Both the position numbers and the translations under genes were made by a program. Shown here one piece after another: positions 54,477-63,975 of a stretch of 64,000 bases of DNA (its first letter is position 1; every line of letters starts with the position of its first letter). The DNA lies in contig CANFLS010000002.1 of NCBI GenBank assembly GCA_947447955.1, forward strand, positions 73,072 to 137,071, given 5' to 3'. The notes under the pieces were generated by a model. It saw only the letters and a list, made by a program, of their open reading frames with translations, did not search any database and was not told the DNA's origin. This DNA is from Flavobacteriales bacterium. Its GTDB lineage: Bacteria; Bacteroidota; Bacteroidia; NS11-12g; UBA955.

Positions 54477-57227
54477 TTAGTTATTGATATTGATTGAACC
54501 ACTAAATGATGACTTAGCATTTCCACCTTTAATGAAGTAAACACCAGTACTTAATTTAGAAGGCACAATAGTCATATTGTTATTTACTTTTTCAACAGCT
54601 ACTTCACGACCACTTACATCAAACCAATGAAGTTCAGAAATCATGATACCTTTAATATTCAAAATATTTCCACCAATTGCTGGGTTTGGATAAATTGAAA
54701 CCATAGGATTGTTGATTGTTTTCACACTTGCAACAGAATTTACAAACAAAGGAATTACAACTGTATCAGTACAAACATTTGTTGTACTAGTAGTAACCAA
54801 AGTTACATCATAGTTTCCAGTAGTAGCATATTGGTGTGTAGCTGGTAATCCAGTTGATGTTTTTGTATCTCCCCAATTCCAAGCATATGTCATACCAGTA
54901 GTTTTAATTGGATCACAATTAAGTGTCAAACCAGGTGTAATTGAATAATAAAAACCTGCTGTTGGACGAGGCAATGCTTTCACAGTAACTGGAATTCTTG
55001 GTCCGTTACAAGTACCAGATTGTGTAGAATAGTACAAAGTTGTATTTCCATACATTTTACCCAAAGAAACTGAAGTTCCAGTTGCATAAACCGAAGTAGC
55101 GATATCGCTGGTATACCAATTTACTTTACCTGAAGGAACTTGAATTGTAATTTGACCAATTCCTTTATAACAAACAGCATCGTTTGTTACAGAAGTAACA
55201 GCAGGAGCAGCATTCACTGTAACCGTAACACTATCCCAAGCCGTATTTACACAAGTATTGTCAACTGTTTTGAAATACATTGTTTTATTTCCTGCTGGCA
55301 ATCCATAAGAAGTGTAACGTTTGTTAGATGAAACAGAAGCAGTTGTTTTGCTTGTATACCATTGTACGTTTCCATAAGTTGCAAGTGCAAATACAGAAGC
55401 TGAATCTCCCAAACAAACAATTGCACCCGCTTTTGTGAAAGTAGCAGGAGCTTTTTCTGCAATGATATTAACTGCAAGTCTACCACTACCACAATTGCCA
55501 TTCCATGATTCTACAAAATATGTTTGTGTTCCGCGAGCGTTCACTGAAGCAGTATATGCGTTTCCTGTAGCCAATACAGTGTTTGTTACAGCATCATTAA
55601 ACCAACGGCATGAAGTACTTGTAGCCGGAGTCGCTCTTAAAACTATAGAAGCGCTAGTTCCTAAACAAATTGTAGTATCTTTTACGTTTTTAGGCAATGC
55701 TGGAGCGAAAGTCTTTCCTACCAAAACACGAGGTCTTAAACGCGCACCTTTATAAATGCAACCAAAATTATTGGCAGTAATATAAAAAGCAGTATCAGCT
55801 GTTAAAGCGTTTGTAACGTAAGTAGTACCTACGTATAATTTTGTACCACCAGTTTTGGCATTGTACCATTCAACAGCACCATTATCAGATGTGCTTACTA
55901 AGTTCGCAACAGCACCAGAACAGATAGAATCATTAACGAATGTTAATTTTGTTGGATAAGCACTAGCTCTGCTAACAACAGATAAATATCCAGAACTGCA
56001 ATTTCCATTCACCGCCTGAACAACAAATGTATCTGATTTAGTTACATTCGCAATTGTATAATTTTTACCAACAAAAAATGGTTTTGTATCTGTAATGTTT
56101 TTGTACCAATTGAAAGTTGAACCAGCATCACCAGTTACAGAAATTCTCAAAGAATCACCAATACAACCATTAGGCGTTTTTGTTAAACTTGGATTAGCAG
56201 GGTTAAAACTAATTACTTTAACAGTTGTGTCAAGACAAAAATCTGATTTGTAAGGAACTAATTTTGAACGTAATTCTACTGAAATATTTTTCTTAGTTGC
56301 AGATTTGAATTTTGCATCCGTTTGATTTTTATAAGAAACATTACCATCAATTAACCATTCATGACAATTATCTTGGAATCCCATTCCAATTTCTTCATAA
56401 TATTGATATTGGTTGTAGTAAATGCTTCCCAACAAATTTGATTTGAACGAATTTGTGAATCTCAAAGTATCTTTCGCAACAAAACAATCCATATTTGATG
56501 TAAAATCAGTACCGAATTTATATTTTACAAATGGATAAAGTTGCATATGCGCATTGAAAGTAGTTCCAGCAACGTTCAAATCTAAACAACGATACCAAAT
56601 TCCACTTACTTGAGCAGACGCTAAATTTCTACCTTCACCATCTGCACTTTGCCATGCATTAGAAATAATGTTAGGGTTAGAATTCATACTATCAGATTCT
56701 ACAGTAATTACATAAGGGAAATCACAAACAACTGGACTGCTAAACGCAATGTCATGCTGTATTTTAGCCATAGTTAAAGTACCTCCAACAGTGTCCAATT
56801 TAAAATCAACTGAAGCCAATGGACCCCCTGTTTTTAATGAATCTGGTCCAGCTCTGTAAATGTTACAATTAACAGTGGTGCTTGTAACACCTGTTAAGGT
56901 GTCATAGAGAAAGTAACCTAAAAATCTAAATCCTGAAACCGTAATTTGAGAAGGTGCTCCAAAAAACTGACCTACACCACGTCCTTTGGAAATAGTAATA
57001 GATTTGTATTGTGAAGCCCCACCAGAAACTGAAGTGGATTGATCAGGAAAATAACTTGTATCAACGTCACATGATTTAGGATTAGACGCTGATCTGCTCG
57101 TTATTTTTTTAACTGCTGATTTAGACGGTGCTTTCACAGCAATAATCCTATTATCGCTTATGAGTTGCCCGTACAAGTTTGCACCAATTAATAAAGCAAT
57201 GCAAATAGAAAGTAAATTTTTATTCAT
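54477..57227 (-). CDS. Secreted Ig-like/PKD protein with T9SS sorting domain
   Basis: 916 residues. Signal peptide NKNLLSICIALLIGANLYGQ. An N-terminal ~300-residue region of unknown fold (YFPDQSTSVSGGASQYKSI) is followed by five or six Ig-like repeats of about 80 residues, each with a CxG...VxW(Y/F) pattern (TFNWYKNITDTKPF, GAVEWYNAKTGGTKL, VQWYTSKTTASVS). A PKD domain (TYAWNWGDTKTSTGLPATHQ) lies near 775-830 and a C-terminal Por sorting domain (VSIYPNPAIGGNIL, LSTGVYFIKGG) at the end. Likely an exported surface protein. Minus-strand -7 box TATATTTG at 57285-57278. Confidence 0.87.
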   Translation of the reverse strand: MNKNLLSICIALLIGANLYGQLISDNRIIAVKAPSKSAVKKITSRSASNPKSCDVDTSYFPDQSTSVSGGASQYKSITISKGRGVGQFFGAPSQITVSGFRFLGYFLYDTLTGVTSTTVNCNIYRAGPDSLKTGGPLASVDFKLDTVGGTLTMAKIQHDIAFSSPVVCDFPYVITVESDSMNSNPNIISNAWQSADGEGRNLASAQVSGIWYRCLDLNVAGTTFNAHMQLYPFVKYKFGTDFTSNMDCFVAKDTLRFTNSFKSNLLGSIYYNQYQYYEEIGMGFQDNCHEWLIDGNVSYKNQTDAKFKSATKKNISVELRSKLVPYKSDFCLDTTVKVISFNPANPSLTKTPNGCIGDSLRISVTGDAGSTFNWYKNITDTKPFFVGKNYTIANVTKSDTFVVQAVNGNCSSGYLSVVSRASAYPTKLTFVNDSICSGAVANLVSTSDNGAVEWYNAKTGGTKLYVGTTYVTNALTADTAFYITANNFGCIYKGARLRPRVLVGKTFAPALPKNVKDTTICLGTSASIVLRATPATSTSCRWFNDAVTNTVLATGNAYTASVNARGTQTYFVESWNGNCGSGRLAVNIIAEKAPATFTKAGAIVCLGDSASVFALATYGNVQWYTSKTTASVSSNKRYTSYGLPAGNKTMYFKTVDNTCVNTAWDSVTVTVNAAPAVTSVTNDAVCYKGIGQITIQVPSGKVNWYTSDIATSVYATGTSVSLGKMYGNTTLYYSTQSGTCNGPRIPVTVKALPRPTAGFYYSITPGLTLNCDPIKTTGMTYAWNWGDTKTSTGLPATHQYATTGNYDVTLVTTSTTNVCTDTVVIPLFVNSVASVKTINNPMVSIYPNPAIGGNILNIKGIMISELHWFDVSGREVAVEKVNNNMTIVPSKLSTGVYFIKGGNAKSSFSGSININN

Positions 57228-57277
57228 ATTTTAGTTAATATTTTAGCGGTAAAGTAAACGATAAATTTTTATATAGA

Positions 57278-57285
57278 CAAATATA
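57278..57285 (-). promoter_or_regulatory. -7 box of second T9SS cargo gene
   Basis: Exact TATATTTG on the minus strand, about 50 nt before the ATG. Confidence 0.4.
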
Positions 57286-57376
57286 TAAAAAAAAAACGCA
57301 AATTCTAATATAGATTTTAAACTATAAAAGTTCTATGTAGTTGAAAACAAAAAGAAATCTTGCTGAAAATAAAACT

Positions 57377-58276
57377 TTAATCCTTAAGTATTTTAATCTG
57401 AGACAAATCAGCTTTCCCATGACGCATAAGTTCATACGTTAGTCTATCTGCCTCGCAATTAATGAATTTTATTCGTTTCAAATCTGAATATTTGAAGAAG
57501 GTATTGATGAGTTTTACATTTTGGAAAGTGACTTTTGAAAAACTGCATTTTTCAAAAGAACATCTGTCCATCAAGCCTTCAAATATAATTCCTGATAACT
57601 CAGTGTTCACAAAAGAGGTTCTATTTAAAATAGCATCATTCATTGAACACTTTTCAATTGCAGTATTTTCAAAACTCACTTTTGAGAAATCCGCATTTGA
57701 GAAATCGCAAGCAGAAAAATTCACATGATAAAATTCAGCCTCTTTAAACGAACAATCATTGAATATAGATTTTAGCAAATTACTTTTTCTAAATATAGAG
57801 CCATTAAATTTTGAGTTTGAAAAGTCACAGCTTTGGAAATTATTATTTCTAAATTGCAAATTTGTTAATTCTGAACTGTGAAACATGCAACTTTCAATAT
57901 TTGCAGAACTAAAATTCTCATGAATATTTTTAATACCTGAAAAATCTACATGCTTCCAATTGCTTTCAGACATGTTCCAATTGTTCTTTTTGTTTTTTGG
58001 TGGGACATCATTTTCGTAGATATCTGTTTCCACATTTTCAACACTAAATGCACTCGTTTCAATGGAAGTAAATTTCTCTGAGAAATAATTTAAATCTACC
58101 TCCAAAATTTCAGCAAGTCGATTTAAAACAATGATATCTGGCATCGATTCACCTCGCTCCCATTTACCAACTGCCTGTGGACTAATGGCGATTTTAAGAG
58201 CCAACGCAGATTGAGAAAGGTCCACTTTTTTCCTTGCACTTGTAATCTTGTTTCCAATAATTTTTGCAGTTACCAT
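57377..58276 (-). CDS. XRE helix-turn-helix fused to a pentapeptide-repeat domain
   Basis: 299 residues. HTH_3 domain at about 7-62 (KITSARKKVDLSQSALALKI, AVGKWERGESMPDIIVLNRLA). After a polar linker, residues about 105-285 show a five-residue periodicity with aromatic or leucine centres (NFQSCDFSNSKFNGSIF, NFSACDFSNADFSKVSF, CSFEKCSFSKVTFQ), which is a pentapeptide-repeat right-handed beta-helix. Pentapeptide folds can mimic DNA (Qnr/MfpA type); combined with a DNA-binding head the role is unknown. The promoter box TACATTTG sits in a palindrome (58289-58300), suggesting autoregulation. Confidence 0.85.
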   Translation of the reverse strand: MVTAKIIGNKITSARKKVDLSQSALALKIAISPQAVGKWERGESMPDIIVLNRLAEILEVDLNYFSEKFTSIETSAFSVENVETDIYENDVPPKNKKNNWNMSESNWKHVDFSGIKNIHENFSSANIESCMFHSSELTNLQFRNNNFQSCDFSNSKFNGSIFRKSNLLKSIFNDCSFKEAEFYHVNFSACDFSNADFSKVSFENTAIEKCSMNDAILNRTSFVNTELSGIIFEGLMDRCSFEKCSFSKVTFQNVKLINTFFKYSDLKRIKFINCEADRLTYELMRHGKADLSQIKILKD

Positions 58277-58288
58277 AAATTAATTTCG

Positions 58289-58300
58289 ATACAAATGTAT
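58289..58300 (-). promoter_or_regulatory. Palindromic candidate operator over the XRE-pentapeptide promoter
   Basis: ATACAAATGTAT: inverted ATACA/TGTAT with a 2-bp centre. It contains the exact minus-strand -7 box TACATTTG (58299-58292), 15 nt before the ATG. Confidence 0.5.
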
Positions 58301-58386
58301 TACATATTTAAAAATTATTTATAAAAAAACCTAATTATTCGTTGTATTGCAACCACTATAAGTTGTAATTAAGTGAAATATAAAGA

Positions 58387-58620
58387 CTATACCAAATCTA
58401 AAGTTTGAGCCAATTCCCTATCTTTTGCGGTAATTGTATTTCCTTCATCATGAGTTGTTAACCACACATGCACTTTGTTGTATACATTTGTCCATTTAGG
58501 ATGATGGTTTAGTTTTTCAATTTCAACACTTGCTTTCACCATCCATGCGATAGCCTCTAGAAACGAATTAAATTCAAAAGTTTTACTTAGTTCGTTGTTG
58601 TTTTCAGTCCAATTATTCAT
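58387..58620 (-). CDS. Pterin-4-alpha-carbinolamine dehydratase-like protein
   Basis: 77 residues. Active-site residues H39, H40 and H51 in NHHPKWTNVYNKVHVWLTTHD match the PCD/DCoH fold. The length is at the short end of the family, but the N-terminal FEFNSFLEAIAWMVKAS helix is intact. It dehydrates 4a-hydroxytetrahydrobiopterin, usually for phenylalanine hydroxylase; no such hydroxylase is in this window. Confidence 0.9.
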   Translation of the reverse strand: MNNWTENNNELSKTFEFNSFLEAIAWMVKASVEIEKLNHHPKWTNVYNKVHVWLTTHDEGNTITAKDRELAQTLDLV

Positions 58621-58757
58621 AGCGTAAATTTAACGAAATTTGAACCACAAACCAATTCCACTAAAAAGACAAAATCCAAATTAGAAAGAAGGGTAAAATA
58701 TTTTCAATCAACTGAAACACCAATAAAATCAACCCGCATATCTAGCAAGGACAAGTT

Positions 58758-60599
58758 TTATTCTACGGTCACCGATTTTGCAAGGTTTCTTGGCTGATCT
58801 ACATTACAGCCTCTCATTACCGCAATATGGTAACTCAATAATTGCAATGGGATGGTGTTGATCAATGGACTCAAGCTTTCGATGGTTTCAGGTACTTCAA
58901 TAACGTGATCTACCAAACCATCTAATCCATGATTGCCTTCAGAAACAACTGCAATAACTTTGCCTTTTCTAGCCTTAACCTCTTGAATATTAGAAACTAC
59001 TTTTTCGTAATGCTCACTTGCAGTGGCAATTACTACTACTGGCATTTCTTCATCAATCAATGCAATTGGGCCATGCTTCATTTCGGCGGCAGGATATCCC
59101 TCAGCATGAATATAACTGATCTCTTTTAATTTCAACGCACCTTCTAAAGCAACAGGAAAATTGTAACCACGACCCAAATACAAGAAATTTTTTGCATCTT
59201 TATATTTATCAGCCAATTCAACAATCATGTCATTCAACAACAACGCCTTTTCAATTTTCGCAGGAATTGCTTCCAATTCTTTCATGAAAACTGTAATTTC
59301 TTTGATTGTCATTGTACCACGTAATTTAGCCATAGCCACCGCCATCAATGCCAAAACGGTTACTTGAGCAGTAAATGCTTTGGTACTTGCAACACCAATT
59401 TCTGGACCGGCATGGGTGTAAGCACCCGCATCACTCAAACGAGGAATGCTACTTCCAACCACATTACAAACACCAAAAACGGATGAACCTTTGCGCTTAG
59501 CCAATTCCATAGCAGCCAACGAATCAGCGGTTTCACCACTTTGTGAAACGGCAATAATTAAATCGTCTGGATATAAAACTGGGTTTCTGTATCTAAATTC
59601 TGAAGCATATTCAACTTCTACAGGAACGCGAGCCAAATCTTCAAATAAGTACTCTCCCACCAAGCCGGCATGCCAACTTGTTCCGCAGCCAATTAAAATT
59701 AAACGTTTGATTTCTTTCAATCTACTTGCATAATCTTCCATGCTGCGCATCATGATTTCTCCTGATTGGGCATCAAAACGACCTCTAAAACTATCGTATA
59801 TAGAACGGGGTTGTTCGTATATTTCCTTTAGCATGAAATGAGGATAACCTCCTTTTTCAATCTGCTCTAGATTCAATTCTAATTCTTGAACATAAGGAAC
59901 TTGAACAACATTGTCTATAGACTTAATGGTTAATTCATTCTTTTCAACTATGGCAATTTCACCATCTTTGAGGTAAATTACTTTATTGGTATATTCTACA
60001 ATTGGAGTGGCATCAGAGGCGAAGAAAAACTCTCCACGCTGATCACCAACACCTACAACCAAGGGACTTCCTTTTCTGGCAGCAATCAGATGTTCAGGAT
60101 GATGCTTACTCAATATAACAATTGCATAGGCACCAACCACTTGTTTAAGCGATGAACGCACAGCATCTGCCAATGGCAAACCTGTATGCTCCATAACATC
60201 TTCAATCAAATGAGCCAATACTTCAGTATCGGTATCACTATTGAAGGTATGGCCTCTTAATTTTAATCCTTCTTTTAACGTTGCATAATTTTCAATAATA
60301 CCATTGTGAATGATACTTAGATCTCCACTTTGGCTTACATGAGGATGTGCATTTTCATTGTTTGGCTCACCATGTGTTGCCCAACGTGTGTGGCCCATAC
60401 CGATTGTGCCAGAGGTATCTTGACCTTCAGTAATCGCTTCAAGGTCAGCTACCTTTCCTTTTTGTTTGTAAATGCGCATTTGCCCATCTAACAACGCAAC
60501 TCCAGCGCTATCGTATCCACGATATTCTAAACGCTTTAGTCCTTTAACAACAATTGGAAATGCTTGTTTATTTCCGATATAGGCAACGATTCCACACAT
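58758..60599 (-). CDS. glmS: Glutamine-fructose-6-phosphate aminotransferase (isomerizing)
   Basis: 613 residues, full length. N-terminal glutaminase with C2 as nucleophile (CGIVAYIGNKQ) and GHTRWATHGEP. Two SIS domains, at about 285-420 (ILIGCGTSWHAGL, SQSGETADSL) and 460-600 (YLGRGYNFPVALEGALKLKE, AEGYPAAEMKHGPIAL). It makes glucosamine-6-phosphate, the first step to peptidoglycan and LPS amino sugars. No glmS ribozyme is possible in the 13-bp spacer to metK, its operon partner upstream. Confidence 0.98.
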   Translation of the reverse strand: MCGIVAYIGNKQAFPIVVKGLKRLEYRGYDSAGVALLDGQMRIYKQKGKVADLEAITEGQDTSGTIGMGHTRWATHGEPNNENAHPHVSQSGDLSIIHNGIIENYATLKEGLKLRGHTFNSDTDTEVLAHLIEDVMEHTGLPLADAVRSSLKQVVGAYAIVILSKHHPEHLIAARKGSPLVVGVGDQRGEFFFASDATPIVEYTNKVIYLKDGEIAIVEKNELTIKSIDNVVQVPYVQELELNLEQIEKGGYPHFMLKEIYEQPRSIYDSFRGRFDAQSGEIMMRSMEDYASRLKEIKRLILIGCGTSWHAGLVGEYLFEDLARVPVEVEYASEFRYRNPVLYPDDLIIAVSQSGETADSLAAMELAKRKGSSVFGVCNVVGSSIPRLSDAGAYTHAGPEIGVASTKAFTAQVTVLALMAVAMAKLRGTMTIKEITVFMKELEAIPAKIEKALLLNDMIVELADKYKDAKNFLYLGRGYNFPVALEGALKLKEISYIHAEGYPAAEMKHGPIALIDEEMPVVVIATASEHYEKVVSNIQEVKARKGKVIAVVSEGNHGLDGLVDHVIEVPETIESLSPLINTIPLQLLSYHIAVMRGCNVDQPRNLAKSVTVE

Positions 60600-60612
60600 A
60601 GTTTATAATATT

Positions 60613-61911
60613 TTAAGCCAATCCGAATGCTTTTTTAGAAGCATCTACAGCATTTGTTTCTTCCCAAGGGAATAATTTCACGGTAACAGTTTTTTCGTGT
60701 TTTTTACCTTTGTTATACGTTTTTGTAACTGTTTCGCACTTGCGACCCATGTGTCCGTAAGCAGCAGTTTCCAAATAAATTGGAGTTCTTAAGTTGAAAC
60801 GTTGTTCAATATGATAAGGCTTCAAACTAAACTCAGGCATATTCTTTACTATTTCAGCAATTTCTCCGTCTGTTTTGTTCACTTTCGCCGTACCATATGT
60901 ATCTACATAAATACCAACTGGTTCAGCAACACCAATTGCATAACTTACCTGAACCAAAATTTGTTCGCAAATACCTGCAGCAACCAAATTCTTAGCGATA
61001 TGACGAGTTGCGTAGGCAGCACTTCTATCTACTTTACTTGGATCTTTACCTGAAAAAGCACCTCCACCATGAGCACCACGGCCACCATAAGTATCAACAA
61101 TAATCTTACGACCTGTTAAACCGGTATCTCCGTGAGGACCGCCAATAACAAATTTACCAGTAGGGTTAATGTGGTAGGTAATATTCTCATCAAACAAAAA
61201 CTGCAATGATGCATCTAATTTTGATTTGATTCTAGGGATTAATAAGTGAATAATATCACTAGATATTTTAGCCAACATTTCATTATCAGCTTTCAAAACA
61301 TCTGACTCGTTGTTAGAACTAGGCTTAACAAAATCGTCATGTTGGGTAGAAATTACAATAGTATCAATACGCAAAGGCTTGTGATCATCAGAATACTGAA
61401 TAGTCACTTGGCTTTTTGCATCAGGACGCAAATAATTAATTTCTGAGTTTTCTCTTCTCATATCAGCCAACTCTTGCAAAAGCATGTGAGCCAACATCAA
61501 AGGCAATGGCATGTAATTCTCAGTTTCGTTGGTAGCATAACCAAACATCATACCTTGGTCACCAGCACCTTGTTCTTCTGGATTTTTGCGCTCTACGCCT
61601 TGGTTGATATCAGCACTTTGTTCGTGAATTGCAGATAGAATACCGCAACTGTTAGAATCGAACATATATTCGCTCTTGGTATAACCAATTTTGGCAATAA
61701 CACCACGGGCAATACTTTGAACATCTAAATAGGCTTCAGATTTAACCTCTCCGGCTAAAACAACTTGACCTGTAGTTACCAAAGTTTCACAAGCAACTTT
61801 ACTGCTTGGATCGTAGGCTAAGAAATTATCGATAAGCGCGTCAGAGATCTGATCTGCAACTTTATCTGGGTGCCCTTCAGACACCGATTCAGAAGTGAAA
61901 AAATACGGCAT
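60613..61911 (-). CDS. metK: S-adenosylmethionine synthetase
   Basis: 432 residues. [22 protein letters not shown]-type N-terminus (starts [16 protein letters not shown]), the ATP loops [12 protein letters not shown] and [18 protein letters not shown], and [16 protein letters not shown] at the end. Slightly longer than the E. coli enzyme, as common in Bacteroidota. It makes SAM from methionine and ATP. Promoter box TATATTTG ends 15 nt before the ATG; no SAM riboswitch fits in that leader. Confidence 0.97.
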   Translation of the reverse strand: MPYFFTSESVSEGHPDKVADQISDALIDNFLAYDPSSKVACETLVTTGQVVLAGEVKSEAYLDVQSIARGVIAKIGYTKSEYMFDSNSCGILSAIHEQSADINQGVERKNPEEQGAGDQGMMFGYATNETENYMPLPLMLAHMLLQELADMRRENSEINYLRPDAKSQVTIQYSDDHKPLRIDTIVISTQHDDFVKPSSNNESDVLKADNEMLAKISSDIIHLLIPRIKSKLDASLQFLFDENITYHINPTGKFVIGGPHGDTGLTGRKIIVDTYGGRGAHGGGAFSGKDPSKVDRSAAYATRHIAKNLVAAGICEQILVQVSYAIGVAEPVGIYVDTYGTAKVNKTDGEIAEIVKNMPEFSLKPYHIEQRFNLRTPIYLETAAYGHMGRKCETVTKTYNKGKKHEKTVTVKLFPWEETNAVDASKKAFGLA

Positions 61912-61926
61912 TTTTTTTTATTTTCA

Positions 61927-61934
61927 CAAATATA
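61927..61934 (-). promoter_or_regulatory. -7 box of metK-glmS promoter
   Basis: Exact TATATTTG on the minus strand, 15 nt before the metK ATG. No clear TTG at -33. Confidence 0.45.
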
Positions 61935-62006
61935 CAATCTTAAAAGTAATTTTTAACAGCGCCTTTGTGAATGGCTCATTTTATTAGTTTGTTATTGAAT
62001 TTTTGG

Positions 62007-62014
62007 TATCTTTG
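62007..62014 (+). promoter_or_regulatory. -7 box of ffh promoter
   Basis: Exact TATCTTTG ending 5 nt before the ffh ATG; TTG at 61989-61991 with a short 15-nt spacer. Confidence 0.5.
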
Positions 62015-62019
62015 TGTCT

Positions 62020-63333
62020 ATGTTTGAAAACCTGCAATCCCGGTTAGAAAAAGCGTTCAAATCATTGAAAGGCCAAAGCAATATCAATGAATTAAACGTA
62101 GCTGAAACTGTTAAAGAAATCCGAAGAGCCTTAATTGCGGCCGACGTTAACTTTAAGGTTGCAAAAACTTTTACCGACGATGTTTTAGAAAAGGCACGTG
62201 GCGAGAATGTAATAAAATCAATTTCTCCAGGTCAATTATTAACGAAAATTGTAAACGACGAACTGGTTAAATTACTCGGTGGTACAACCCAAGAATTATC
62301 TACAAAAGGTTCTCCAGCAATTATTTTAATTGCAGGCTTACAAGGATCAGGTAAAACAACATTTACCGGAAAACTAAGTAAATATTTAAAAGCGCAAGGC
62401 AAAAACCCGTTGGTGGTTGCCGGCGACGTATACCGACCTGCCGCACGTGAACAATTGCGCGTGTTGGCAAGTCAAACTGAAGTAGGATACTACACCGAAA
62501 ATGAAAGTAACAATCCTATTTCTATTGCTGAAAATGCAATAAAATATGCAAAAACGAATAATCACAACGTTGTAATTGTTGATACCGCGGGTCGTATTGC
62601 AATTGATAAACAAATGATGGACGAAATTGCATCCCTCAAAAAAGCATTAAATCCTACTGAAATATTATTTGTTGTTGACTCAATGACAGGTCAAGACGCG
62701 GTAAATACTGCTAAGAATTTCAATGATGTTCTTGATTTTACAGGCGTGGTTTTGACAAAATTAGATGGTGATACACGCGGTGGTGCTGCCCTTTCTATTA
62801 AATCTGTTGTAAACAAACCAATTAAATTTGTTTCTAACGGCGAAAAAATGGATGCTCTCGATGTCTTCCATCCTGATCGTATGGCTGGTCGTATTTTGGG
62901 TATGGGTGACGTTATTTCTTTGGTTGAAAGAGCGCAGGCTACTTTCGATGAGGATGAAGCACAGCGTTTATCTAAGAAAATTGCCAAAAACAAATTCGAT
63001 TTTGAAGATTTCTTGAGCCAACTTCAACAAATTAAGAAAATGGGTAACATGAAAGATTTGTTGGGGATGTTGCCAGGTGTGGGAAGTAAAATCAAAGATT
63101 TAGATATTGACGACAATGCCTTTAAAGGAATTGAAGCGCTAATTCAATCAATGACTCCACAGGAAAGAGAAAAACCAGAATTATTAAATGCTAGCCGCAA
63201 ACAAAGAATTGCCATAGGTAGTGGTCGGTCGGTGCAAGAACTCAATAAATTGCTCACTCAATTTACCCAAATGCGCCAAATGATGAAGTCTATGAATAAT
63301 AACAAAGGCAAAATGAAGGGTTTGATGCGTTAA
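62020..63333 (+). CDS. ffh: Signal recognition particle protein Ffh
   Basis: 437 residues from the ATG at 62020. A GTG two codons earlier falls on the promoter box and is rejected. N domain to ~90, GTPase G domain with GLQGSGKTTFTGKL at about 106-119, DTAGR and TKLDGDTRGGAAL, and a methionine-rich M domain from ~325 ending MMKSMNNNKGKMKGLM, which binds 4.5S RNA and signal peptides. It targets nascent membrane and secreted proteins to the Sec translocon. Confidence 0.97.
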   Translation: MFENLQSRLEKAFKSLKGQSNINELNVAETVKEIRRALIAADVNFKVAKTFTDDVLEKARGENVIKSISPGQLLTKIVNDELVKLLGGTTQELSTKGSPAIILIAGLQGSGKTTFTGKLSKYLKAQGKNPLVVAGDVYRPAAREQLRVLASQTEVGYYTENESNNPISIAENAIKYAKTNNHNVVIVDTAGRIAIDKQMMDEIASLKKALNPTEILFVVDSMTGQDAVNTAKNFNDVLDFTGVVLTKLDGDTRGGAALSIKSVVNKPIKFVSNGEKMDALDVFHPDRMAGRILGMGDVISLVERAQATFDEDEAQRLSKKIAKNKFDFEDFLSQLQQIKKMGNMKDLLGMLPGVGSKIKDLDIDDNAFKGIEALIQSMTPQEREKPELLNASRKQRIAIGSGRSVQELNKLLTQFTQMRQMMKSMNNNKGKMKGLMR

Positions 63334-63339
63334 TAGCAA

Positions 63340-63975
63340 ATGGAAAACCACTTAGCAGATATTCGCAAGGAATATTTAAAGGGACATATTTCGGTAGAAA
63401 TGATGCCTGAAAACCCATTAGAAGCCTTAAAAACTTGGGTTGCCCAAGCCATAGAGGCAAAGGTGGAAGAACCAACTGCCATGAGTATTTGTACTGTTTC
63501 TAAAGATAATATTCCATCGTCTCGACAAGTTTTATTGAAGGAAATTCAATCGGAGGGACTTGTATTTTATACGAACTACAACAGTAGAAAAGGACAAGAA
63601 ATAGAAAACAATCCCAACATTGCATTGAACTTTTTTTGGCCAGCATTAGAGCGTCAAATTAGGGTGCAATGTGTTGCTTCAAAAATTTCATCGGTAGAAA
63701 GTGACACGTATTTTTATTCTAGACCTAAAACTTCTCAAGTTGGTGCCATTGTCAGTAATCAAAGTTCAATTATTGACAGCGATTTAAATTTAGAAGCTGA
63801 AATTGAACGTATTTTAGAGAGTAACAGCGAAATCAAGCGGCCGGAAAATTGGGGAGGATATATTTTAAGACCAAACTACTTTGAATTTTGGCATGGAAGA
63901 GCCAGTCGCGTACATGACCGAATATCCTATAATTTGGAGAATGGCGTTTGGACAAAAAATAGGTTATCACCATAA
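63340..63975 (+). CDS. pdxH: Pyridoxamine 5'-phosphate oxidase
   Basis: 211 residues. N-terminal IRKEYLKGHISVEMMPENP, FMN-binding SRQVLLKEIQSEGLVFYTNY, NFFWPALERQIRVQC, PKTSQVGAIVSNQS, and the C-terminal FWHGRASRVHDRISY signature. It makes pyridoxal 5'-phosphate, cofactor of GcvP, GlyA and alanine racemase in this window. It starts 6 bp after ffh and is probably co-transcribed. Confidence 0.96.
   Translation: MENHLADIRKEYLKGHISVEMMPENPLEALKTWVAQAIEAKVEEPTAMSICTVSKDNIPSSRQVLLKEIQSEGLVFYTNYNSRKGQEIENNPNIALNFFWPALERQIRVQCVASKISSVESDTYFYSRPKTSQVGAIVSNQSSIIDSDLNLEAEIERILESNSEIKRPENWGGYILRPNYFEFWHGRASRVHDRISYNLENGVWTKNRLSP

Noticed and set aside
61912-62019. SAM riboswitch or 4.5S RNA between metK and ffh
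   Set aside because: The 108-bp spacer holds two short promoters and no stable stem structure of the required form.
62691-62993. 100-residue antisense frame in ffh
   Set aside because: A shadow of the conserved GTPase domain; no promoter or family match.
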